25,195 nucleotides of DNA from an uncultured Clostridia bacterium (GCA_910586575.1 CAJUJQ010000033.1:1-25195); one strand, 5' to 3'; positions 1-8,154 are shown, counted from the first letter of the stretch. Made by a program: numbers and translations. The notes: a model not told the origin generated them from the letters alone.

Positions 1-2138
1 CAGGTACTACGGTTGGTAATGGTACACCTGTTACGATTACAGCTGGCACCACCACTGTAGCACAACTTGGCGCTGCTACAGTGAACGGCGGCGGTACGCT
101 GGCAGATAATTATAAGCTTTCCATAAACGGAACAGAGGTAGATTGGACAGATTCTACTGCAATTGGTGCTGGCGATGAGATTACACTGACCGCTAATGCA
201 AAAGGTGCAAACGCGAACGTTGTGACTGATGTTGGTGTGACCGGACAGGATGGTGCTGTTACTTCTGATCCCGGCAAGGATCAGGGTGGTGCTCCTGCTG
301 CCACCAAGACCAGCTATGAGTTCGACCTTGATATCAGTAAACTCCAAGGTGGTCAGGTGATTTCTCTTGGTGGCGTGGATCTCACGTTGTCTGCTGAGAC
401 TGGCTCTACTACAGGTGCTGCTGGTTCACTGAAATTTGGCGGCTTGAGTGATGCTGATCTTGCAACTGCCCTTAAGGACACTTTGGATAAAACATTTACT
501 GACTTCACTGCTACTGTGACAGTTGGTACTGCTGGTCAGCTGAGCGTTAAGATGGAGGCTAACACCGCTGGTTCAGCAGCAAACAAGGGTGAAATCCGCG
601 TTGAGACTGGCACAGGTGACAGCCCCATTGGCACGGTTACCTACAATAAAGGTGCGGATGCCGGCACTGCTACTCCCGCTAAAATGGCTCAGGCAACTTT
701 CGAGGATAATGCGCTGAAAACCGCTAACTTGTCAAAGGTTGGCACCCAAATCACCATCGGTGATAAGACCGTCACGGTTGTTGACGGTTCTGCCACTACG
801 GTTGCTGCTGACCAGATTAAGTCAAGCGATGTTGCTACTAAGCTGGGTGACGTCTTTGAAAACCTGGGCGTCAACGTTCCCGGTAAGATTACCTTTGCTG
901 ACGGCTCTGTAACGATTGTTACTGATAAGAGCGGCGAACTCACCGAGACTGAGATGAAGGCTCTGACAGACACCAAGGTTGAGGTCAAGTCTGTCCCCGA
1001 TGCCGTCACCGCGCCGAAGTTCAAGTTTGATTTCAAACTGGGCGGCGAAGTGCTGGCCAAGGAAATCGAAGTCGCCGAAGATGCCTCTTCCGAGGATATT
1101 GCTAACGCCATTTTCGGTGCTCTGACTGATGCAGATACAAACACTGCTGGTACCCAGGTTACGGTCAATGGTGCTAATTACACGGTTACCAGTGCTAACG
1201 GCAAGCTGTCCTTCGAGCTGATTGATGACCCCACTGCTGACAACATCAAGGGCAACTTTGACTGGGATGCAATCGCTGAAGAGGGCAAGTTCAAGGGCAA
1301 TCACACCGCCGGTACGACCGTCACCCAGCAGGGTCAGGTAGGCGCATCCAACGCAATCGCCAACACCGTATTCCGTATTGAGAAAGGCGACATCAAGGAT
1401 GGTGCCCAGATTACTGTGAACGGAAAGACTGTCACTCTGGCGGTCGGCGAAAACAGCTCTGTTGCGTTCGAGGACAAGAGCGGCAACGCGGTTGCGGACG
1501 TTATTGACCTGACGCATCTGGACGCTAACAATATTACCGATGCTGGCCTGAGCGATGCTCTGGGCAAGATTGCCGCCGCGTTCAAGGACGATGAGGGCTT
1601 CGTTGTGGGCGTTAATGATGAATCCAACGGCGACACGCACACCGGCCTTACTGTCCACAAGCGTGAGAGCAACACAACTACCTACGACACCAAGGAGAAG
1701 CTTGCTGGAGTATTCAGCATGACCACCCCGGGCAGCGGCAAGAGCCTGACCCTCCAGATTGGCGACACCGCAGAAGAATTCAACCAGCTCAAGGTTGATA
1801 TCAAGGATATGCACGCGGAATCCCTTGGCCTGAAGGGGCTGGATATCTCCACGCAGGAAGGCGCTGCCGCGGCAATCAATAAGATTAAGGACGCGATTAA
1901 CAGCGTTTCCGACGTTCGCGGTACGCTCGGCGCTACCCAGAACCGTCTGGATCACACCATCAACAACCTGTCCGTCATGACCGAGAACATCCAGGACGCA
2001 GAGTCCACGATTCGCGATACCGACGTAGCGGCAGAGATGATGGAATACACCAAGAACAACATCCTGATTCAGTCCGCGCAGGCGATGCTCGCGCAGGCGA
2101 ACCAGGTTCCGCAGGGCGTTCTCCAGCTGCTCCAGTAA
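1..2138 (+). CDS. fliC: Flagellin, large variant, 5' end missing
   Basis: The reading frame is open from base 3 and the start codon lies outside the window, so at least 711 residues are present and the N-terminal D0/D1 domain is missing. The C-terminal ~95 residues are a classic flagellin C-terminal domain: the stretch INSVSDVRGTLGATQNRL, then a helix with AEMMEYTKNNIL and the end QANQVPQGVLQLLQ. This domain packs in the filament core. The upstream ~600 residues are Thr/Gly/Ala/Val-rich beta-type sequence with degenerate repeats (for example VTVGTAGQLSVKMEANTAG against YTVTSANGKLSFELIDDPTA), as expected of a surface-exposed variable region. Most flagellins are 270-500 residues, so this one is unusually long. 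Codons in the first ~900 bases end in T more often than those after ~1400. A hairpin follows the stop, then fliB. The C-terminal assignment is secure; the gene symbol is generic. Confidence 0.93.
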   Translation, partial: GTTVGNGTPVTITAGTTTVAQLGAATVNGGGTLADNYKLSINGTEVDWTDSTAIGAGDEITLTANAKGANANVVTDVGVTGQDGAVTSDPGKDQGGAPAATKTSYEFDLDISKLQGGQVISLGGVDLTLSAETGSTTGAAGSLKFGGLSDADLATALKDTLDKTFTDFTATVTVGTAGQLSVKMEANTAGSAANKGEIRVETGTGDSPIGTVTYNKGADAGTATPAKMAQATFEDNALKTANLSKVGTQITIGDKTVTVVDGSATTVAADQIKSSDVATKLGDVFENLGVNVPGKITFADGSVTIVTDKSGELTETEMKALTDTKVEVKSVPDAVTAPKFKFDFKLGGEVLAKEIEVAEDASSEDIANAIFGALTDADTNTAGTQVTVNGANYTVTSANGKLSFELIDDPTADNIKGNFDWDAIAEEGKFKGNHTAGTTVTQQGQVGASNAIANTVFRIEKGDIKDGAQITVNGKTVTLAVGENSSVAFEDKSGNAVADVIDLTHLDANNITDAGLSDALGKIAAAFKDDEGFVVGVNDESNGDTHTGLTVHKRESNTTTYDTKEKLAGVFSMTTPGSGKSLTLQIGDTAEEFNQLKVDIKDMHAESLGLKGLDISTQEGAAAAINKIKDAINSVSDVRGTLGATQNRLDHTINNLSVMTENIQDAESTIRDTDVAAEMMEYTKNNILIQSAQAMLAQANQVPQGVLQLLQ

Positions 2139-2142
2139 TCGG

Positions 2143-2210
2143 AACAACACCGTTGTTTTTGGAAAAACAGCATAATCACAGAGGGCGGGCATTTGCCCGC
2201 CCTCTTTCTG
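2143..2210 (+). terminator. Terminator region after flagellin
   Basis: Two hairpins follow the stop codon. The first is small: AACAAC/GTTGTT at 2143-2157, then TTT. The second is strong: AGAGGGCGGGC at 2180-2190, loop ATTT, GCCCGCCCTCT at 2195-2205, then a short T-rich stretch. The T tract is poor, so termination may be partial. Confidence 0.65.
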
Positions 2211-2225
2211 CCGCAAAAAAAGCAA

Positions 2226-2254
2226 TTGCAGATTTTATCCCCTTCTGGTACAAT
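2226..2254 (+). promoter_or_regulatory. Sigma-A type promoter for fliB
   Basis: A -35 TTGCAG at 2226-2231 is followed by a 17-base spacer and a -10 TACAAT at 2249-2254. A leader hairpin (about 2263-2288, GCCTTT pairing with AAAGGC) lies before the fliB ribosome binding site. The methylase can therefore be transcribed separately from the flagellin. Confidence 0.6.
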
Positions 2255-2313
2255 AAGAGTACCGCCTGCCTTTCCCGGAAAGGCGGCAATCCATAACAGA
2301 AAGGCAACTGAAA

Positions 2314-3528
2314 ATGGCTGAATATGATATCCCAATCAAAAACGATTTGCGCTCCGCTTATTATGACGATTTCCACTGCCTGGCGGCAGGGTGCCGCTGG
2401 TCCTGCTGCAAGGGCTGGCACATTACCTTTGATAAAAAGGATTACTTATCCCTGCGCCACTTGAAGGGCGGCGCGGAGCTGGGCGCGCGGATGGAAGGGG
2501 CGATCCGCCGCATCCGCAAGAACGCGCCCAGCGGGCATTACGCGGAATTCTGCTTGAAGGAAGGGCTGGTCTGCCCGCTGCTGCGGGAAGATGGGCTTTG
2601 CGATTTGCAGATTGAGCAGGGCGTAAAGGCGCTGCCGTTTGTCTGCCAGAGCTTCCCCCGGTGTGAAAGCCTGATGAACTCCGGCTACTTTGAGCGTTCG
2701 CTGACCCTGGGCTGTGAGGGTGTGCTGGGGCTGCTGTGGGAGCTGCCGGACGGTGTGTATTTCTGCTCGGACCCGCTGCCCCAAAAGGACTGCAAAACGC
2801 TGCATGCGGCGCAGGCGGGTGAGCTGGAGATTCATTTTCAGGAAATTCGCTCGCGGTGCATTGATCTCCTTCAAAACCGCCGCTATCCGCTGCCGCAGCG
2901 TATCCTGCTGATGGGGCTGGCGCTGCAAGCCCTGTGCGAAAACCCGGATATCGGGCGCTGGCTGGCGTTTGTGGAGGGCATGGACGGGATGGAGCCGCCG
3001 GAGCTGCAAAAGAAACAGGAGGATGTCCTTTGGATGTACCTTTCCAACTGCACGCAGACGCTGCTGGCGACAACGATGCCCGACCCGGAATCGATCCAGC
3101 TCCGGAGTGAGGTGATGGACGGGCTGGGGATGCGCCTGTATGCGGACGGGGGGCACGCGCAGCTGGACCGCACGCTGTACCTCGCCGCGCGGGAACGGTA
3201 TCAGGAATTGTTCGGCGACCGGGAGTATTTCATGGAAAATGTGATGGTTTCCCTGTTTTTCCATACGAAAATGCCCCGGGTGAATACGACGGAGGAGCTT
3301 TGGAAAAGCTATGTCAGCTTTTGCAACCTGTACAGCATGTACCGCTTTATGGCAGTGATGAGCTGCCGGGAGGGCGCCAGCGCCGGGAAAGAGGAGCTGT
3401 TCCGCTCGCTGGTGATGGTTAGCCGGATACTGCTGCATAACGGTGCAAGGGAAACGCAGGTTCGGGATGAATTTTTCCAGAATAACAGCGCTACCCTTGC
3501 CCATATGGCTGTATTATTGAGCCATTGA
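2314..3528 (+). CDS. fliB: FliB-type flagellin lysine-N-methylase
   Basis: This 404-residue protein carries the N-terminal cysteine pattern of the FliB family: FHCLAAGCRWSCCKGW (Cys22, 27, 31, 32), then CPLLREDGLCDLQ (Cys87, 95) and PFVCQSFPRC (Cys111, 117). These cysteines probably hold an iron-sulfur cluster or metal. FliB proteins methylate lysine side chains on exposed flagellin loops. Length is normal for the family. The start at 2314 follows AAAGG nine bases upstream. It sits directly downstream of the flagellin, its presumed substrate, which is the classic context. It has its own promoter and ends in a strong terminator. Family and neighbourhood agree, so the call is secure; which lysines are modified cannot be told. 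Confidence 0.9.
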   Translation: MAEYDIPIKNDLRSAYYDDFHCLAAGCRWSCCKGWHITFDKKDYLSLRHLKGGAELGARMEGAIRRIRKNAPSGHYAEFCLKEGLVCPLLREDGLCDLQIEQGVKALPFVCQSFPRCESLMNSGYFERSLTLGCEGVLGLLWELPDGVYFCSDPLPQKDCKTLHAAQAGELEIHFQEIRSRCIDLLQNRRYPLPQRILLMGLALQALCENPDIGRWLAFVEGMDGMEPPELQKKQEDVLWMYLSNCTQTLLATTMPDPESIQLRSEVMDGLGMRLYADGGHAQLDRTLYLAARERYQELFGDREYFMENVMVSLFFHTKMPRVNTTEELWKSYVSFCNLYSMYRFMAVMSCREGASAGKEELFRSLVMVSRILLHNGARETQVRDEFFQNNSATLAHMAVLLSH

Positions 3529-3543
3529 ACGGACACATAAAAA

Positions 3544-3581
3544 CCGCCCGCAGCGTAGATGCTGTGGGCGGCTTGTTTTTT
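3544..3581. terminator. Bidirectional terminator between fliB and the acyltransferase gene
   Basis: Stem CCGCCCGCAGC (3544-3554) pairs with GCTGTGGGCGG (3561-3571) through one G-T wobble. T6 follows on the plus strand (3576-3581) and an A tract precedes it, giving a T tail on the minus strand. It serves both converging genes. Confidence 0.85.
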
Positions 3582-3587
3582 ACGGGG

Positions 3588-4910
3588 TTACAGCAGATAG
3601 GGCACGGAGCTGAGCGCACCGTCATAACGCGTGACAAGGAACGGATAGCTGTTTGCCTGCACCGGGATATCCAGGCTGGAAAGCAGCCGTTGCAGCTCGG
3701 TGACGACCTGGAAATCGTGGTCACGCTGGGCAATCGACAGCTTCATGGTGCCCTTGTACGAGCTGATGAGCATCGCGAAGGGCTGCACGCTGCAAGGCAG
3801 CACCGCGCCATATTCCAGCACATACGGCTGCATGGTTTCAGGCAGCTTGAACTGGCCGACGTTGGTGATTAAGAAGGTGTCGTCCCGCACAAACTGGCGG
3901 GCAATCTGACGGCCTTCGGCTTCCTTCTCGGCGATCGGGATATCGCGCTCGTGCAGCTCGCGGCAGACCGAGCTGGCGCGCTTGGCGCGGAACAACAGCT
4001 GTTCGGTCGCCATCTGGCTGTTCAGGAAATCCTTGGTCTTGCGGAATACCTCGGGCAGCGGCATGCTGTTGTACTCGGCCTCATACGGCAGGTCGATGAA
4101 GCACACAAAATACCGGGTTGTCAGCGACGGGATGACCTGGCGCAAATCGACCGGGATTTCCGAAATGACAGGCTCGGTGTGGCCCTCGCCGAATTTGTGA
4201 TAGAACGCACGGCTGAACAGCGGCGCAATGATGGACAGCGGGGAAACGCCGTATTCCTTGGCCTTGGCGCGCAGGGCGGAGAAGGGGAAGGTCAGCTCGG
4301 TGACGACTTCGGGGGAATCGTTCTCCCAGGTCAGCCCGTCCGCGTGCAGCGCGGCCGGTTTCTGGTAGATGCCAGCGGGGGACGGCTCCATTTCGTCCAG
4401 CCGCCGGAACGCGTCCTCAGATTCCTCGGTTACATACGCCGAATCGGTCGCGCGGACGGAGCCGTCATTTTCGACCTTGTGGCCGCATTCGAGCAGGTAA
4501 TGATAGAGCACACAGCGGATGAACTCCTCGAAGCCGCGGCCGTCGCTGACGCTGTGCTGATACTCCATGAAGATGGTGTCCTCATGGTAGCCGACCAGGA
4601 AAAGATATCCGTGCGTGTCGTCAGAGCCGATGGTGTAGCGCTGGGTGGTGCCGTCGAAGGGCAGAACGACCGGCTCGTCAACCAGCAGGCGGTATTTGTA
4701 CTGGGTGCCGGTCGCCGCAAGGCCTACCATCATATGCGGGAAGCGCAGGAGCGCGGTCTTGACGGCGCTCAGCAGGCAGGCGGGGCGCACCGGCTCGCTC
4801 ATGCGGATGCGGTGGCGCGGGACGCAGGCAACGTCCTCCTGGGTGGTGTACAGGAAAATTTTTCCGTAGCTGTCGGTACGGAGCAAGGGATGGTCTGTTA
4901 AAGTAACCAT
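3588..4910 (-). CDS. Condensation/acyltransferase-fold protein (alcohol acetyltransferase-like)
   Basis: This 440-residue protein has the HxxxDG catalytic signature of the condensation-domain/BAHD-like acyltransferase superfamily: QHSVSDGRGF, with His119 and Asp123. Overall layout (N-terminal substrate lobe, catalytic motif near residue 120, C-terminal lobe with FLITNVGQF near 350) fits the stand-alone alcohol acetyltransferase-like proteins found in Firmicutes. Such enzymes transfer an acyl group from a CoA or carrier-protein donor, but the acceptor here cannot be inferred. No peptide synthetase, carrier protein or polyketide gene is nearby. The ATG at 4910 follows GGAGG at a rather long 10-base spacing. 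It converges on fliB across a shared terminator. Family call good, substrate unknown. Confidence 0.7.
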   Translation of the reverse strand: MVTLTDHPLLRTDSYGKIFLYTTQEDVACVPRHRIRMSEPVRPACLLSAVKTALLRFPHMMVGLAATGTQYKYRLLVDEPVVLPFDGTTQRYTIGSDDTHGYLFLVGYHEDTIFMEYQHSVSDGRGFEEFIRCVLYHYLLECGHKVENDGSVRATDSAYVTEESEDAFRRLDEMEPSPAGIYQKPAALHADGLTWENDSPEVVTELTFPFSALRAKAKEYGVSPLSIIAPLFSRAFYHKFGEGHTEPVISEIPVDLRQVIPSLTTRYFVCFIDLPYEAEYNSMPLPEVFRKTKDFLNSQMATEQLLFRAKRASSVCRELHERDIPIAEKEAEGRQIARQFVRDDTFLITNVGQFKLPETMQPYVLEYGAVLPCSVQPFAMLISSYKGTMKLSIAQRDHDFQVVTELQRLLSSLDIPVQANSYPFLVTRYDGALSSVPYLL

Positions 4911-5058
4911 GTTTGGATTGCCTCCATAAATATTTTGCGCGGGCGGGGCGCATGTTCGTTTTGTTTCCTAATCAAATTAACTACCCCTATTATAACCTAT
5001 CTGACCGCACTTGGATAGAGCCGAAATTTCCATATTTCTACTGTCCGGGAGGGAAAAA

Positions 5059-5133
5059 GTTAGAAATTCTAACCAATCGTGCCGCCGCCGTCCCGTGCGG
5101 GGCAGGAGCAATTTTGTACGAGAATATACAAAA
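5059..5133. promoter_or_regulatory. Two AT-rich palindromes in the divergent region (possible operators)
   Basis: GTTAGAA-A-TTCTAAC at 5059-5073 is a perfect 7-bp inverted repeat, and TTTTGTA (5112-5118) pairs with TACAAAA (5127-5133). Both lie between the minus-strand acyltransferase gene and the candidate small RNA promoter. They resemble regulator binding sites; no regulator can be assigned. Confidence 0.3.
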
Positions 5134-5188
5134 CAGGGGAGGGGATTTGGCGATATTGCGAAAATTTTGGAAATTTGCGATTTTATGG

Positions 5189-5217
5189 TTGACGGATGGT
5201 AAAGTTTGTGGTATATT
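5189..5217 (+). promoter_or_regulatory. Strong promoter of the candidate small RNA
   Basis: TTGACG at 5189-5194, 17-base spacer, TATATT at 5212-5217. Spacing is ideal. No protein-coding gene with a ribosome binding site starts within the next 330 bases, so the promoter appears to drive a noncoding RNA. Confidence 0.65.
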
Positions 5218-5223
5218 TGGTTC

Positions 5224-5470
5224 AAATAGAATCGAACGCAGCAAAAGATATTCATAACCTATTCAAAACCATACCATCCCGGGTACTCCTCCCGGCGCTG
5301 CGCCGAATCCTTGCCTCCTGTTTCACACGCCGGAAGCCTCCTAAAATTGCCGCTGGGGTTTTGCCTGCCCCGGTTTGCCGCGCCCTGCCTGGCGCGTCCT
5401 GTCCCGGCCCTGTGAAGCCGCAAGAACCCGTGTGGGATTTGCCTCCCGTGCGGGTTTTTTGCGTTTTTTT
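5224..5470 (+). ncRNA. Candidate small RNA with repeated CCTCC-type loops
   Basis: The stretch from the predicted start (~5224) to a T-rich tail (5455-5470) has promoter, structure and terminator but no plausible ORF. Visible hairpins are: CCGGG/CCCGG (5279-5295, loop TACTCCT); GGGG/CCCC (5355-5371, loop with TGCCT); CGCGCC/GGCGCG (5379-5396, loop CTGCCT); and the terminator stem 5425-5456 (loop TTTGCC). TTCACA near 5322 can pair with TGTGAA near 5411 to close the middle part. CCTCCT lies unpaired at 5314-5319 and 5337-5342. These C-rich loops are complementary to Shine-Dalgarno sequences. It does not look like 6S, SRP, RNase P or tmRNA as far as I can recognise. It could instead be a long leader of the next gene, but that gene has its own promoter downstream of the terminator. 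Confidence 0.55.
5425..5470 (+). terminator. Intrinsic terminator of the candidate small RNA
   Basis: A 13-bp stem with three G-T wobbles: AACCCGTGTGGGA (5425-5437) pairs with TCCCGTGCGGGTT (5444-5456), loop TTTGCC. Two T runs follow (5455-5460 and 5464-5470). Confidence 0.75.
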
Positions 5471-5481
5471 AGCGGGGGTGC

Positions 5482-5510
5482 TTGACTTGCCTGCCGCGGT
5501 GTGCTATGAT
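5482..5510 (+). promoter_or_regulatory. Promoter of the HAAS protein-padR operon
   Basis: TTGACT at 5482-5487, 17-base spacer, TATGAT at 5505-5510. It lies just past the upstream terminator, so the operon is transcribed independently. Confidence 0.75.
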
Positions 5511-5520
5511 GATTCCAGTG

Positions 5521-5543
5521 ACTACTATATTTTTATCAGTAGT
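5521..5543. promoter_or_regulatory. Palindromic operator candidate at the transcription start
   Basis: ACTACT (5521-5526) and AGTAGT (5538-5543) form an inverted repeat with an AT-rich centre, placed 10 bases after the -10 box and thus over the transcription start. The operon encodes a PadR regulator, a family that often represses its own operon, so this is the natural candidate site. Confidence 0.5.
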
Positions 5544-5562
5544 GCCGGAAAGGAGGAGGCTC

Positions 5563-6333
5563 ATGAAAAAAGATTATCTGTCACGCCTGTCATGGGCAGC
5601 GCGCTGGTGGCTGCCCCGCGCGGAGGGCGACGACGTGCTCTCCGATTACCGGGAGCTGCTTAGCCAGCGTTACCGCACGGACGCGGAATTGCAGCGCGAC
5701 CTTGGTAAGCCGTCACAGGTTATCCGGCAGCTTTCCCGCCCAAGGGAATACCACTGCTGGTGTGCCGTCTTTGCGGCGCTGACAGCGCTCCTGCTGCTTT
5801 TGCCCGTGGCGGGAGGCTCGGCGTTTTTTACCCGGTATAGCTTCGGTTTGCCGGTGCTGATGTTGGCGGCGGGGCTGGCGCTCTCGTTCCTGTGGTTCCA
5901 GCGGCGGGGCTGGCGGGAGGATTCGCTGCCGCACGGCTTGCTGCCCCTGCTGCTGGTGCAGGCTGTGGGGCTGGCGCTGGTATGGTTCACCATTTGGGTT
6001 TGCCTGTACCGGATTGATGATTTTATCCGCTTGATGGAAGCAACAAACGGCGCGGTCAGCGGGTCAACCGTCCACCACGGACTATATGTTGTCGTATGGG
6101 CGACGGCTGCGCTGGGGATTTACGGCCTTGTGCGGGCGCGCATGGGCGACCGCCGCTGGCGTGCCGTGTATGCTGCCGGTTTGACGGTAGCGGTGGTCGG
6201 TTTGGCGTTCCTTGCCTTCCTGACCCGTATGGATTTGTCCTTTTCCGAGCCGGGCTGGGAGCGGCGCTGGCTGTGGCAGTATCTCATAATGAGTGTGATT
6301 GGCGTTGCCGGGACGGGGGTTTCGCTGTGCTGA
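5563..6333 (+). CDS. HAAS/DUF1700-like multi-pass membrane protein
   Basis: The start at 5563 (MKKDYLSRLSWAARWWLP) is chosen because AAAGGAGGAGG lies just upstream; an upstream in-frame ATG at 5482 has no ribosome binding site and falls in the -35 box. The 256-residue product begins with a ~60-residue soluble helical region, including LPRAEGDDVLSDYRELL, typical of the HAAS domain that accompanies PadR regulators. Five or so hydrophobic segments follow (for example AALTALLLLLPVAGG and LLLVQAVGLALVWFTIWV). HAAS proteins are thought to be membrane partners or targets of PadR systems. Its 3' end overlaps the padR start. Usual order in Firmicutes is padR first, so the reversed order is mildly unusual. 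Function unknown. Confidence 0.7.
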   Translation: MKKDYLSRLSWAARWWLPRAEGDDVLSDYRELLSQRYRTDAELQRDLGKPSQVIRQLSRPREYHCWCAVFAALTALLLLLPVAGGSAFFTRYSFGLPVLMLAAGLALSFLWFQRRGWREDSLPHGLLPLLLVQAVGLALVWFTIWVCLYRIDDFIRLMEATNGAVSGSTVHHGLYVVVWATAALGIYGLVRARMGDRRWRAVYAAGLTVAVVGLAFLAFLTRMDLSFSEPGWERRWLWQYLIMSVIGVAGTGVSLC

Positions 6334-6629
6334 AAAAAGATTTGCTGGAGCTGTGCCTGCTGCATCTGCTGACGCAGGGCGACCGGTACGGCTATGAGCT
6401 GCTCCAGCGTCTGCACGACGCGTTCCCGGACACGCAGGAAAGCGCGATTTACGCGATTTTGCGGGGGCTGTGCTGGGACAAATTTTCTGAAAAGTACATG
6501 GGGGAAGGCTCCGGCGGGCCAGCCCGCAAGTATTACCGCCTGACCCCGTTCGGGCAGGAAAAATATAAGGCGCTGCTGGAAAAATGGCGCACCCTGTATG
6601 CCGCGCTGTCGGAGCTGGGGATTCAGTAG
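6327..6629 (+). CDS. PadR family transcriptional regulator
   Basis: This 100-residue protein starts at GTG 6327, overlapping the stop of the membrane protein gene by seven bases; GGGGG lies upstream as a weak ribosome binding site, so translational coupling is likely. The sequence LLTQGDRYGYELLQRL, then ESAIYAILRGL and GGPARKYYRLTPFGQEKY, is the standard PadR winged-helix pattern (recognition helix, then wing, then the start of the dimerisation helix). Length is typical. PadR proteins repress, often their own operon and membrane or efflux genes. The palindrome at 5521-5543 is the probable target. An ATG-started longer reading from 6096 is rejected because it would overlap the membrane protein by over 200 bases. 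Confidence 0.85.
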   Translation: MLKKDLLELCLLHLLTQGDRYGYELLQRLHDAFPDTQESAIYAILRGLCWDKFSEKYMGEGSGGPARKYYRLTPFGQEKYKALLEKWRTLYAALSELGIQ

Positions 6630-6656
6630 GCAGCCCCCGGCGCGCAAAATAGAAAA

Positions 6657-6698
6657 GCTGCGGAAGAGGGGGAAACCTATTCCGCAGCCTGTATTATT
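6657..6698. terminator. Hairpin between padR and the MATE gene
   Basis: GCTGCGGAA (6657-6665) pairs with TTCCGCAGC (6680-6688), followed by an AT-rich stretch. It lies between two converging genes and probably ends both transcripts; the T tail is weak. Confidence 0.55.
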
Positions 6699-6773
6699 AT
6701 GTGCAGTTAATCCATTTTGCTGTGCGCACAGAACCATTTCGACACATAGGGTTGGGATTCCCCTTGCGTGGGT

Positions 6774-8120
6774 TCATGATTCCGCCTGTCCTTTGCCGCC
6801 CTTCCAAGGCCCCGCGTGATAGAACAGGATAGAAATCAGTGTTGCCACGCACCAGGCGCCCGGCCATGCGCACCAGATGCCGGTTGCCCCCAGCGGCGTC
6901 CCCGCAAGGAGCAGCGCGAGGACGACCCGAAGGGACAAATCCACAAAGGTTGCCGCCATAAACTGCCGCATCATGCCGGAGCCACGCAGCACGCCGTCCG
7001 CCGCCAGCTTGGCGGAAACCACGAAGTAGAACGGCGAAAGAATCCGCAGGAACATCATCCCGGTTTGCAGCGCAGTTTCGGTCGGGTGATCGAGGAACAG
7101 GTACAGCAGGGAACGCCCCGCGAAGAAGTACAGCAGGAATAACGGCAGGCTCAGCGCCCACACCAGCTTCAGCCCCGCGCGGAACCCGGCGCGGACACGC
7201 GGGAGCTTCTGCGCGCCGATATTCTGCGCGGTATAATTGGAGATGCCGTTGCCGAGCGTGGTAAAGGACGTGACCACCAGGTTATTCAGCTTGACCGCTG
7301 CCGAATAGCCAGCCATAACGCCGGTGCCGAAGCCGTTGATGGCACCCTGGATAATGATATTGCCGATGGAGATAAAGCTTTGCTGTAAGATGCTGGGCAC
7401 GGCAATCCCGGCAATCCGCGCCAGAAGCTGGAACGAAAACGGACGGAAACCCCTCGTGCTTTCAATCTTCCGCAGGCGGAGGGACACGACCACGACCGCC
7501 AGCACGCAGCTGACGCCCTGGCATAGGAAGGTTGCCCAGGCGACGCCCGAGACGCCCATATGAAATACGGTGACAAACAGGATGTCCACCCCGATATTGG
7601 CCGTTGAGGAAACCGCAAGGAAGAGGAACGGCGTGCGGGAATCCCCCAGCGCGGAGAAAATCCCGGTGGCAATATTATAGAAAAAGACGAAGGGCAGCCC
7701 CCAAACGTAAATATCCAGATACAGCTTGGAGTCGGCGAACGCCTCTGCGGGGGTATGGATGAGTTCAAGCAGCGTGCCGCAGCCGAAGATGCCAACCGCC
7801 ATCAGCGCGGCGCAGAGGACGGCGCTGGCAATGCAGGCGGTGGATACGGCGGTTTTCATCCTGCCGTACTCTTTTGCGCCGAACAGCTGTGAGACAATGA
7901 CCGAGCAGCCGATATTGCAGCCGAAGGCAAACGCGATGAAAATCAGCGTTACCTCATAGCTGTTGCCGACCGAAGCAAGCGCGGTTTCGCCGATAAACTT
8001 ACCGGCAATCAGGCTGTCGGCGATATTGTAAAGCTGCTGGAAAATGATGCTTCCGAACAGCGGCAGGCAGAACTGCCACAGGACGGTTTCGGGCTTGCCG
8101 ACCGTCAAATCCTGGTTCAT
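6774..8120 (-). CDS. MATE family multidrug/solute efflux transporter
   Basis: The 448-residue product has about 12 hydrophobic segments in two homologous halves. The N-terminal sequence LCLPLFGSIIFQQLYNIADSL-like region (LPLFGSIIFQQLYNIADS) and DSLIAGKFIGETALASVG are typical of the DinF/NorM-like MATE clade common in gut Clostridia. The first half also carries GCSVIVSQLFGAKE, a conserved loop. MATE proteins use sodium or proton gradients to export cationic drugs or metabolites from the cytoplasm. The start at 8120 follows AAGGAG at eight bases. It is divergent from a LysR regulator, which suggests that regulator controls it. Substrate unknown. Confidence 0.9.
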   Translation of the reverse strand: MNQDLTVGKPETVLWQFCLPLFGSIIFQQLYNIADSLIAGKFIGETALASVGNSYEVTLIFIAFAFGCNIGCSVIVSQLFGAKEYGRMKTAVSTACIASAVLCAALMAVGIFGCGTLLELIHTPAEAFADSKLYLDIYVWGLPFVFFYNIATGIFSALGDSRTPFLFLAVSSTANIGVDILFVTVFHMGVSGVAWATFLCQGVSCVLAVVVVSLRLRKIESTRGFRPFSFQLLARIAGIAVPSILQQSFISIGNIIIQGAINGFGTGVMAGYSAAVKLNNLVVTSFTTLGNGISNYTAQNIGAQKLPRVRAGFRAGLKLVWALSLPLFLLYFFAGRSLLYLFLDHPTETALQTGMMFLRILSPFYFVVSAKLAADGVLRGSGMMRQFMAATFVDLSLRVVLALLLAGTPLGATGIWCAWPGAWCVATLISILFYHAGPWKGGKGQAES

Positions 8121-8154
8121 GGGAATTCGCTCCTTCCTGTTTTTGAACAGTTCT

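Noticed and set aside
822..2225. A 467-codon open frame on the minus strand opposite the flagellin
   Set aside because: The flagellin C-terminal domain on the plus strand is certain; the antisense frame has no ribosome binding site, no family resemblance, and runs through the flagellin terminator hairpin.
3951..4901. A 316-codon plus-strand frame opposite the acyltransferase gene
   Set aside because: The minus-strand product has the HxxxDG motif and a GGAGG site; the plus frame has neither.
5196..5663. A 155-codon frame through the candidate small RNA
   Set aside because: Its ATG lies between the -35 and -10 boxes, it has no ribosome binding site, and the frame passes through a terminator and into the HAAS gene in another frame.
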